NCBI RefSeq assembly: GCF_009660225.1
Contig: NZ_CP045920.1
Coordinates: 3,546,079 to 3,610,078, forward strand
From: Pseudactinotalea sp. HY158
GTDB taxonomy: Bacteria; Actinomycetota; Actinomycetes; Actinomycetales; Beutenbergiaceae
Direction: 5' to 3'
DNA length: 64,000 nt
Positions 8,889 to 17,100 of the stretch are shown here, in pieces (position 1 is the first letter of the stretch; each line of letters opens with the position of its first letter). The notes beneath the pieces were generated by a model. That model saw only the letters and a program-made list of their open reading frames with translations. It searched no databases and was not told where the DNA came from. The position numbers and the translations under genes are program-made.

Positions 8889-10430
8889 TCAGCCGATCGA
8901 ACGTTGTAACGTCGACGTCGCGCTCTCACGCAGCAGTACCTGCCACTGCGACGCGCGCACATACCGGGCGGTTCCAGCCTTGGACCACGTCCGCGAACGC
9001 TTCCACTCCTCGCCCCGCCCGAGAGGCTCCACGAACTCTCGAAGCCTCGTCTCTCGCAGCCCCGCACGCATCGACTCAATCGCGTCGTCCACTGCGGCCT
9101 CCGAGTCGAAGACGCCATCGATGACCAGGTCGCTGCGAACCATCTCATAATGGGCCATCTCGCGGCACTCGAAGTAGTAGAGGCCTCGCTGCAACTGACG
9201 CTCGACGAGCGGCGCGTACGGAAGGTTGTCGATCACCCGGAAGTACCCTTGCGCCGTCCCGGCACGGATCGCCTGCGTGCTGTAAAGCGCGTCATGGAGC
9301 CGCCGCGTCGCCGCCTGGAGCAGCCGTGTACTCAATTCCTGGAGATTTTCGCGCGGACCGACCTGGAACCGGTACTCATGCGTGAAGGAAGACCAAGTCT
9401 TCATCGTGTAGCCCGGCTCGAGGTCGACACAACGATTGACCATCGTCTGCCCCGCGAGCCAGATGATCTCGCCCGGCTCCAGAACACGACCGTATTCCTC
9501 GGGAAAGCGGTGGATATAGTCCTCGTCGCCGATCCGTACGGGTTCGAGGTCGGCCGGTCTCCAGTCGTCGCGCAGCGCGACCATCTCCCGGCCCGCCTCA
9601 TCGGAGACCACGGGCCGATAACCCATAAGGGCGTCTCGACCACCCCGGTAGTCGCCGACGAACCCGACGACGGACAGCACTGCGGCGTCTTCGTCCTTCG
9701 ACCGGTCTACCACTGCGCCTCCTCGGGAAAGGTAAGAGTTGAGGGCCAGGGACTCCGCTAGATCTCCGGGATCCAGTCGGATTCTCGACACCCACGCCAC
9801 ATGCTGACGGTACTCCTCGCTCGTCAGGATATCGCTGTCACGCAACCACGACCTGTAGCGATCCAACTGCACGCCGGAGAGTGCCACCAGTCTAGGCCTC
9901 ACGCTGTCACAGGACTCGGCATCGGCGAGCACCGCTCCCTCCCAGACCCAGGCACGTGCCTCGTTGGCATCCGTCGAGAGATCGACCTCCTCGCAGCGAT
10001 GCCATCGTGGCACGTTGCCACTCGTGTATTCCGACGACGAGTCGTATGCGTCACGGCCCCAGGCGGCCCACAGGTCCTCATACTCCGACGGACCCATCCT
10101 GTGGCGCCGGACGAGGTCGGCCATCTGGTCGTCGGTGAGGTCCAATCGAAGCCGGATCTTCCGCTGGGCCATGCCGCCGGTATCGAACGGGGCGACGCCG
10201 ATCCGGCGTTCCGGCCGTTCACACGCTATACCTGTATCTCCGAATGCCGGGTCGCATCTACCGAGGTAGAGGTAGACAGATCGTTCGAAGCCGAGGAGGT
10301 GCTCCGACGCGTCCGTTCCGGGAGTCGTTCCACACCGGTGCGCCTGGCCCGACAGTCGATAGTAGAGAGTTCTGGCCCAGGACGAACCGAACGAATCCGC
10401 ACGCCGCATGCCGAAGACCCACGCCTCCAC
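8889..10430 (-). CDS. Uncharacterised 513-residue protein, first gene of a two-gene module
   Basis: 513 residues from a GTG preceded by GAGGAGG. Soluble, rich in Trp, Tyr, Arg and Glu. Noticeable stretches: SVYLYLGRCDPAFGDTG followed by GVAPFDTGGM near residues 50-90; RHRMGPSEYEDLW; RYRSWLRDSDILTSEEYRQH; PYAPLVERQLQRGLYYFECREMAHYE near 415-440; and a basic C-terminus. The N-terminal part has the look of a small globular enzyme or ligand-binding domain followed by helical repeats, but no catalytic motif is certain and I do not recognise a family. Lies 80 bp downstream of sufE, same strand, and precedes the 140-residue gene. G+C is visibly lower than that of the permease or ribosomal genes, suggesting acquisition. 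Confidence 0.65.
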   Translation of the reverse strand: MEAWVFGMRRADSFGSSWARTLYYRLSGQAHRCGTTPGTDASEHLLGFERSVYLYLGRCDPAFGDTGIACERPERRIGVAPFDTGGMAQRKIRLRLDLTDDQMADLVRRHRMGPSEYEDLWAAWGRDAYDSSSEYTSGNVPRWHRCEEVDLSTDANEARAWVWEGAVLADAESCDSVRPRLVALSGVQLDRYRSWLRDSDILTSEEYRQHVAWVSRIRLDPGDLAESLALNSYLSRGGAVVDRSKDEDAAVLSVVGFVGDYRGGRDALMGYRPVVSDEAGREMVALRDDWRPADLEPVRIGDEDYIHRFPEEYGRVLEPGEIIWLAGQTMVNRCVDLEPGYTMKTWSSFTHEYRFQVGPRENLQELSTRLLQAATRRLHDALYSTQAIRAGTAQGYFRVIDNLPYAPLVERQLQRGLYYFECREMAHYEMVRSDLVIDGVFDSEAAVDDAIESMRAGLRETRLREFVEPLGRGEEWKRSRTWSKAGTARYVRASQWQVLLRESATSTLQRSIG

Positions 10431-10510
10431 CGGTTCACCTCCTCATGTCCCAGCAGACCATTCAAGCTAGCATCCGTGCTCACGGTCGCCGCCGCAGGGA
10501 GCAGCGACGA

Positions 10511-10966
10511 TCAGACGAGCTCAGCCTTCTCGCGCACCTGCCGCTGGATGCGGGCGAGCATGCCGGTCATGCCGCGCAGCCGCAGCGGGCTGATCACCTC
10601 GGCGAGGCCGAGCGTGGTCGAGACGTCGGCCGGGACGGCGAGGATCTGCGCCGCACTGAGCCCGTCCAGGCCCTCGGCGAGGATGCCCGCGAAGCCGCGG
10701 GTGGTCGGCGCCTCGGGCGGGGCGGAGAAGAACAGGGCGACCGGGGCCTGCGGGCCGGTGCCGTCGACCTCGACCGTCAGGAAGATCGGCGACTGGCACT
10801 CAGGCACCGGCTCGAGCAGCTCGGGATGACTCGCGAGCCGCTCGGGCAGGGCGGGCAGGCCCTCGCTGAAGTCGAGCAGCAGCTGCACCCGGTCGGGCGG
10901 GGACATGGCGTTGAAGTCCGCCACGATCGCCGCGAACGCCTCGGGTAGCTGGGTCGATTCGGTCAC
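10511..10966 (-). CDS. sufE: SufE-like cysteine desulfuration protein
   Basis: 151 residues starting at a GTG preceded by GGAGG at five bases. SufE accepts sulfane sulfur from a cysteine desulfurase and enhances its activity for Fe-S cluster assembly. The catalytic cysteine is C57 in VPECQSPIF, and the C-terminal half has GLDGLSAAQILAVP and the basic PLRLRGMTGMLARIQRQ typical of the family. In many actinobacteria sufE sits directly behind a sulfurtransferase gene; here the sulfurtransferase (21326-22225) is 10 kb away on the same strand with accessory DNA between them. No sufS, sufB or sufC in the window. Confidence 0.9.
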   Translation of the reverse strand: MTESTQLPEAFAAIVADFNAMSPPDRVQLLLDFSEGLPALPERLASHPELLEPVPECQSPIFLTVEVDGTGPQAPVALFFSAPPEAPTTRGFAGILAEGLDGLSAAQILAVPADVSTTLGLAEVISPLRLRGMTGMLARIQRQVREKAELV

Positions 10967-11031
10967 GTCATCCTCCACACCCGGGCTCCGGGCTCTGCTC
11001 GCTCGGCCGGGCGTCATGGGGCACGGCCGGT
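10950..11031 (-). repeat. sufE 5' region, partner of the copy at 8328-8412
   Basis: This segment (upstream sequence, ribosome site and first codons of sufE) has a diverged copy about 2.6 kb away at 8328-8412 in the same orientation. Shared blocks are TCGGTCACGT over the GTG start and CGGGCTCTGCTCG about 25 bases upstream. The pair brackets sufE and the unrecognised two-gene module. Confidence 0.45.
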
Positions 11032-11129
11032 CCGGAGTCCATCGTAGTTGCGGGCGGCCGGGCGGGGCGCCCGGGCCTCGGCTCAGCCACCCGCCGCCGC
11101 GCGCGTGGTTCGGCGTCTCGCGGTATCGC

Positions 11130-11172
11130 TTGGCAACATCAACCCCGTCGCCTATATTTGCGTATACGCAAA
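11130..11172 (+). promoter_or_regulatory. Promoter with overlapping 16-bp palindromic operator
   Basis: TTGGCA (11130-11135) and TATATT (11153-11158) are separated by 17 bp, a near-ideal sigma-70-type promoter. The perfect palindrome TTTGCGTATACGCAAA (11157-11172) overlaps the end of the -10 element and lies 18 bp before the ATG at 11190 of the AbiEi-like gene. This fits negative autoregulation by the HTH antitoxin it drives. Confidence 0.65.
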
Positions 11173-11266
11173 CGGTTAGGAGATGAAGCATGGATGCCGC
11201 GACTATCGTCAAGCGTGTGCGCGCTCTGAGCGGGGTCACTCGCCTGCAACTTGCACGACTCGCCGG

Positions 11267-12686
11267 GGTCAAGTCCCTTGGAGTGGTGTAGCGGTGGGTG
11301 ATCCTTCGTAGGGGTTCAGGCGGTCAGGGCGGGCATGGTTTCGGCTCCGATCTCGGGGTCGGTGGTGGTGATGAGGGTGATGCGGCAGCGGGCGAGGACG
11401 TCGAGGCCGAGGTAGCGCCGGCCTTCGGCCCATTCGTCGGTCTGCTCGGCCAGGACGGCGCCGACGAGGCGCACGATGGCGTTGCGGTTGGGGAAGATGC
11501 CCACGGAGTCGGTCCGGCGGCGGATCTCGCGGTTGAGACGCTCCTGGGGGTTGTTCGACCAGATCTGTGTCCACACGTCCTTGGGGAACGCGGTGAACGC
11601 CAAGATGTCCTCCCGTGCGCCGGTGAGGTGCTCGGCCGCGTCGGGCAGCTTCTCGTCGACGTACTCGATGAGCCGGTCGAACTGGGCCTGCACGCTGGGT
11701 GCGTCGGGCTGGTCATAGACGCTGTGGAGCATGGCCTTGACGGCCGGCCACATGCTCTTGGGCGTCACGTCCATCAGGTTCGCGGAGTAGTGGGTACGGC
11801 ACCGTTGCCACGCGGCGCCGGTCAGGTTCGCCGCGATCGCTTCCTTCAAGCCCTGGTGGGCGTCGGAGGTGACCAAGCGCACGCCCGTCAGGCCGCGCGC
11901 GACGAGGTCGGCGAAGAACTCGTTCCACGCCGACCCGGTCTCACTGGTGGCCACGCGCAGGCCGAGGACCTCGCGGTGCCCGTCGGCGTTGACCCCGGTC
12001 GCCAGCAGTACCGAGGTGGCGACCACGCGCCCACCCTCGCGGACCTTCATCGTGAGCGCGTCGGCCGCGACGAACGTGAACGGTCCCGCCTCATCCAGGG
12101 AGCGGTGGCGGAAGTCCTCGACGATCTGGTCCAGGTCGGCCGCCATCCGCGAGACCTGCGACTTGCTCAGTGAGTCGATCCCCAAGGTCTTGACCAACTT
12201 GTCCATCCGGCGGGTGGACACCCCGGCCAGGTAGCAGTCGGCCACGACGGTGATCATCGCCGACTCGGCCCGCTTGCGCCGCTCGAGTAGCCACTCGGGG
12301 AAGTAGTTGCCCTTGCGCAGCTTGGGGATGGCCACGTCCACGGTCCCCACGCGGGTGTCCAGGTCGCGGTGGCGGTAGCCGTTACGCTGCGCCGTACGCG
12401 AGGCGCTGGGCCGGCCGTACTCGGCGCCGACGACGGCGTCGGCGTCCGCGGACAGCAGCGCGTTGATCATCGTCTGCAACAGCGAACGCATCAGATCCGG
12501 GCTTGCTTCGCTCAGGGCTTCACTGAGCAGGCCGCCAGGGTCGACAATATGTGGTGCGGTCATCGTGATGACTCCGTTCGAGGATTCGGTAGAAGGTTGA
12601 CTCGAAGGATCACGCGGTGGCCGCACCCACGTCCACGACCGGGACGAGCTGGGCAACCGCGCTACACCACTCTAAGGGGCACTACT
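11267..12686 (-). mobile_element. IS256-family insertion sequence with 8-bp target duplication
   Basis: A 1420-bp element. The 8-bp direct repeat CTCGCCGG flanks it at 11259-11266 and 12687-12694. Its ends are imperfect inverted repeats of about 27 bp; the inner 13 bases GAGTGGTGTAGCG are identical at both ends. It contains one transposase gene on the minus strand. Size, single gene and 8-bp duplication fit IS256. Removing the element and one repeat exactly restores the frame of the AbiEi-like gene. Confidence 0.9.
11316..12563 (-). CDS. IS256 family transposase (mutator type)
   Basis: 415 residues from the ATG at 12563, which has GGAG eight bases upstream; a longer upstream reading has no ribosome site. 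Mutator/IS256 transposase hallmarks: NGYRHRDLDTRVGTVDVAIPKLR near residue 65, catalytic Asp in FVAADALTMK, second Asp in LVTSDAHQGL, and the Glu in SNNPQERLNREIRRRTDSVGIFPN. The protein looks intact and full length, so the element may still be active. Confidence 0.95.
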   Translation of the reverse strand: MTAPHIVDPGGLLSEALSEASPDLMRSLLQTMINALLSADADAVVGAEYGRPSASRTAQRNGYRHRDLDTRVGTVDVAIPKLRKGNYFPEWLLERRKRAESAMITVVADCYLAGVSTRRMDKLVKTLGIDSLSKSQVSRMAADLDQIVEDFRHRSLDEAGPFTFVAADALTMKVREGGRVVATSVLLATGVNADGHREVLGLRVATSETGSAWNEFFADLVARGLTGVRLVTSDAHQGLKEAIAANLTGAAWQRCRTHYSANLMDVTPKSMWPAVKAMLHSVYDQPDAPSVQAQFDRLIEYVDEKLPDAAEHLTGAREDILAFTAFPKDVWTQIWSNNPQERLNREIRRRTDSVGIFPNRNAIVRLVGAVLAEQTDEWAEGRRYLGLDVLARCRITLITTTDPEIGAETMPALTA

Positions 12687-13501
12687 CTCGCCGGAATCTC
12701 GCCCTCCACCGTCGGTCGAATCGAACAGGGCACGCTCGACCCGACGTGGGGGATGCTCTCGCGGATTCTCGCGGCGACCGGCCACCGGATCCACGGTGAG
12801 ACCGTGGTCTCCGCAGGAGACCCGGCCGCGATCGAGGCCGCACGCCCGCTCCTGGAAGCGCTGCTCGATTCTCGGCCCGGGGCGCTCGCGACGGCCCTGT
12901 CCGCCGAGCACGCGGCCTCGGTCGACTTCGGCTGGTCGGACACCTCCAGAACGATCCCCGGCTCCACCGGGCTCGTCCCGCCGGTGCTGGGAACCGGTTC
13001 GCCGGCGGCGGCACCGTGGCGCGCGCGCTGGGTTCGCGCCGGATGGCTGTCGGAGACCGCGGACATCGACGCGATGGTCCTGCTCGCGGTCTCGGCGGGC
13101 AACGCGGCCAAGATCGCCCGTCGGACCGTCGCGCGCCGAACCGTGGTGGCCGATGGCGGCTGGCGCCCGTTGACCGCGCGGCTCGGCGAGGCGGGCATCG
13201 ACTACGCCGTCTCGGGTCTGATCGCGGCCCGCGCGGACAGAGCGAGCGCAGCGGCGGTGAATCCGGTGATCTACGTGGCGGATCCTGCTCGCGCAGCCTC
13301 GGAACTCGGCCTCCACGAGGCGCGACCCGGCGATGGGGTGCTCCTGATCGCAGCACAGAACGGCGAACTCGACCGCGCGGAGGCCGACGGGGGCGTCCGG
13401 TTCGTGACGCAGGCACAGGGGATGCTGGACGCCTTCGCCGGATCGGGGCGAGAGCCGGACAAGGCCGAGAGCATCCTGCGCCAGCTGCTGGCGGCCCGCG
13501 C

Positions 13502-14015
13502 GTGAGCACCGGTGGAGGCGAACTCGAGAGCGAGGTCATCACTTCCCGCCGCGCCCTGATCGACGTGATCAGGGGACTCGCCGAGCACCGCGAGGCGCTG
13601 ACGGTCCTCGGTGGTCACGCGGTCATCGAGGTGACCCAGGGGATACCTGCTCTCCCTCCGGATGACACGACGCGTGACGGAGACCTGGGCGTGACCCCGC
13701 AGCTCCTCAGCGCTGAGCCGAGACTGGCCGAACGAATGATCGAGCTCGGCTACGAGCCTGCACGACGTGAGCGAGCGGGACCTCTACAGGCTTGTGGTCG
13801 CCATCGCGCCCGAGGCCGCAGCCGAGGTGTCCCGGCTCGGCAGCGCAGATCCGCGCCTCAGGCAGGCGGTGGAGCGTGGCCGTGACCACTTCATCGAGAT
13901 CCTCGATAAATCCGCGACCCTCGCCGGCATGGTGGCGGACGCATGGGGAGCAGTCACGCGCGAAGGCGAGTTCCGCGCGTACGTCGACGAGTGGAGCCGG
14001 CGCTTCCGCGACTGA
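13502..14015 (+). pseudogene. AbiEii-like nucleotidyltransferase toxin, internal deletion and frame break
   Basis: Starts at a GTG overlapping the antitoxin stop (GTGA). The N-terminal part reads ALTVLGGHAVIEVTQG then TRDGDLGVTP and MIELGYEPA, matching the GG-x-A and T-x-D-x-D-like core of AbiEii/MNT nucleotidyltransferases. The frame is lost near 13760. In another frame, from about 13762 to 14015, comes VSERDLYRLVVAIAPEAAAEV and a helical C-terminus ending WSRRFRD, which is the family's C-terminal domain (usually KDxxDVYRL). About 100-150 codons that normally lie between are missing, so a deletion removed the middle of the gene. With the interrupted antitoxin this whole locus is inactive. 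Confidence 0.7.
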
Positions 14016-14118
14016 CAAGGCCACTCGCTCACTGGTTGCCGACGATGGTCCCGCACGCTCTCCGGCTCGCTGTCCTCGGCCGCGTCAAGGAGAATCCGTC
14101 GCCGACGACAGCCCGCCG

Positions 14119-14183
14119 CGCCACACGCGAACGGACGGCGCCCGCGCACCTGGGCGAGCGCGGGCGCAGTCCATTGGCATGTG
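14119..14183 (-). terminator. Terminator repeat, copy 1 of 2
   Basis: A hairpin (GCGCCCGCGC / GCGCGGGCGC arms within 14134-14171) just downstream of the minus-strand surface-protein gene. The whole 65-bp segment, beginning CGCCACACGCGAACGGACGG, is nearly identical to 21261-21324 downstream of sseA. The two copies bound a 7.1-kb segment. Acts as a terminator by position; the conserved flank suggests a shared origin. Confidence 0.7.
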
Positions 14184-14188
14184 GCCGA

Positions 14189-17100
14189 TCAGCGCCGGGG
14201 CGACCGCCGGCGGGAGATGATCCCACCCGCCGCGACCAGAACGAGCGCGAGCAGCAACGTCCCCATCGGTTCGGTACCGGTGGGCACCATGCCTACGTCG
14301 TCGAGTTGATCAAGACCGGTGGCTAGTGGCGCAACGCGGCCCGACGCATCGGTGGTGTCAGTGCCGGCCGCGGTGTCAGGCCCTGCGGTCGCGGATTCGA
14401 CCACCTCGAAAGGTGCCCATCCGACGAGCCTGCCGGACACGTCCACAACCGCAACCCGATGATGACCGGCCGTCAGGACCGGCGGGATCGTCGTGGTGAG
14501 GGACCCGCTCGAGGAGGACCGGTGCAAGCCGGCGTCGGACGGCTCCGAGAAGAACCACAGTCGATACTCGGTATCCGGTTCCAGCCCCGTGAGCACGAGC
14601 GTGCCGTTGATCACGACGATTATCGGGGCAGCGTGCAGACCGCCCCTCACGTCATGCGTCAGCTCGTCTGAACTTGGCGCCTGTGGGCCCGCGGACGGGC
14701 TCCCCCCCGGATTCAGGTCCGGGTCCGGATCCGGCTCCCCCGGGTTCGGACCCGGCTCCCCCGGATTCGGGTCCGGGTCCGGATCCGGCTCCCCCGGGTT
14801 CGGACCCGGCTCCCCCGGGTTCGGGTCCGGGTCCGGATCTCCCGGATCGGGGTCCGGCACCGACTCGGCCGGGGTCGTCACGTCGTCCGAAGGCGGCGAG
14901 AGCACGCTTGATCCGAGCCCGTTGATCGCGGCCACAGCGAAGGTGTACGTCGTATCCGGCTCCAACGAGTCGATCAGCAGTTGCCTGCCGTCGATCACTG
15001 TTCGGGAGAGTTCGTTCCCGGCCGTGTAGACCCTCACCTCGTAGCCCGTCACGGCCGACCCGCCGTCGTCCTCGGTTTCGGTCCAGGTGACGATCACCTC
15101 GGTCGGGGATATCGCGGACGCCTCTGGTTTCGCCGGCGCCGCCGGAACCGTCTGCGCAGGCGGCTCCGCGGGCGTGCGGAACGCGACCTCATCGGAGGCC
15201 GGACTCGTTCCGATGTCGTTGGTGGCCGCAACGCGCGCGGAATAGGCGGTATCCGGACGCAGGCCCGAGATCACCGTGGTGGTCACGGGAGCCGCCACGT
15301 TCTCGGAGGCGACGACCTCACCCTCCAGGAGCACGTCCACGACGTAGTCCGTGATCGTGCTTCCGCCGTCGTCCGCGGGCGCGGCCCAGACCACGGCGAC
15401 CTGGGAGGGTGAGCGGTCGCTCACGGACAGCCCGGTAGGCGACTGTGGCACCGTCAGTTGCCGCGTCGATACCGTCGTGCGCGGCGATGGAGCGCCTTGC
15501 CCGACCGAGTTGACGGCCGAGACCGTCACCTCGTACTTGGTACCGGGCTCAAGGCCGCCGATGGTCTGCTCGGTCACCGCACCGATGCCGATCGTGCGAT
15601 CCGGCTCGTCCGCGCCTGCTCGGTAGATCTCGACCGCATACCCGGTGATCGGCGAACCGCCGTCGTCGCTCGGGGCCGACCAGGTCAGGTCCAGCCCGGT
15701 ATAGGTGATGCTTCCGGCCGTGGGCGAGCTCGGCGCCGCGGGTGCCGCCGCCGGCGCCCGGACCGTGAGGGTCGCCTCATCCGAGACGAGTACCTCGGCG
15801 CCTTGGGTGAACACCGCCCGCAGCCGGGTTCCCGACTCGGCGAGCGTGACGTCGCTGAACCGGAGTGTCGTGTCGGCCTCTCCGGGCAGGTCGACCCATT
15901 CACCGTCGCTGAATTGCTGCCACGACACCACAGGCACCGGCCGGCCGGAGGCAAACGCCCGCATCCTGCCGCCTTCGCCCTCCTCGAGGTCCAGGTCCGT
16001 GGGCTGGGTGACGATCTGGAAAGTGGCACTCAGGGATTGTTCCGGTAGCAACGCGATGTCGAACTTCCCGAGGTCTGACAGCACGGCATCCCGATCGATC
16101 GTCCGTCCCGCCTCGATGGGGATATCGTCCGCCGTCTCCCAGACCTCCTCACCGTCGAACCAGAACGTCACGTGCTCCCCGGTGTACACGTACACCGTGT
16201 AGCGGCCTGGCGCCACGGAGGGAAACTCGTAGGAGCCGTCGGCATCCGTGTACGTCTCGATCCCGAGGATCGCCTCACCCAGTTCTGCAGTTCCCGGGGC
16301 TGCGGCGAGACCGACGCGTGCATAACGAATCGCCTCGCCGTCTTCATCGAGCACCACACCACGCAAGATCCCACCGAGGGTCAGTTGGGCATCGACCCCG
16401 GTCATGTGATCGTCAACAATGCGAATGACCCGAGCACCCTCCCATGATTGAGAACCGTCGAACCATTGCGTGACGTACAGCCCGCGCCAGTTTTCAAACT
16501 CGACCACGTAGTCGCCGGGTGTCAACGCCGGGGTGGTGAAGGCGCCAGAGGAGTCCGTGTAGACCGATTCGGATGCACCGCCGTGTACCGGTGAGATCCT
16601 CACGTCAATGTCGTTCAGCGGCACTCCCAGGTTGGCCGCCCGGACCTGGCCGGAGACTGTGTAGCCGCGATCGACCTGGATCACGAGGTCGGTCATCCCC
16701 TCGTCCGGCACGGTGATGATTCGGGACGTCTCGACGTGCGAACGGCTGGACCTCGTCGTCAGGGTGGTCCCACCTGGGGGCAGGCTGATAGCGAACGTGC
16801 CATCGACCGCGGTGTACACATTCGTCGACCACGCCGCTGACCCCCGAACGAACACGTCGCTCAGGGGCTCGCCGCTGAGCGAGTCGACGACGCGGCCGGT
16901 GATCGTGCTCCCCGGCTCCAGCGCCACGTCCGCCCTCGCCGGTGGCTCGTCCGCGGCGGGGGCCACCACCGGTGTCGCGTCAGCCCGGTTCGCGGCGCCG
17001 TTCCACCATTGCGGCACGTACCCGTCCGCGCCGACCTCGATCCGGTATTCCCGACCGGGTTCGAGATTGTGGAAGGAATAGGAGCCGGTCTCGGGGTCGC

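Larger units (their letters stand above)
11190..13505 (+). pseudogene. AbiEi-like HTH antitoxin gene interrupted by an IS256-family element
   Basis: The 5' part (11190-11266, after AGGAG) encodes MDAATIVKRVRALSGVTR...ARLAG and the 3' part resumes at 12695. Joining them with one copy of the 8-bp target repeat gives an uninterrupted 295-residue protein: XRE helix-turn-helix at 1-60 (LARLAG-ISPSTVGRIEQG), then a domain with RRTVVADGGWRPLTARLGEAG, NPVIYVADPA and a C-terminal EKAESILRQLL-like helix, matching AbiEi-type antitoxins of type IV toxin-antitoxin systems. The insertion ends the 5' frame after 32 codons, so the HTH is split and the gene is presumably dead unless the element excises. The stop overlaps the GTG of the toxin-like gene. 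Confidence 0.8.
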
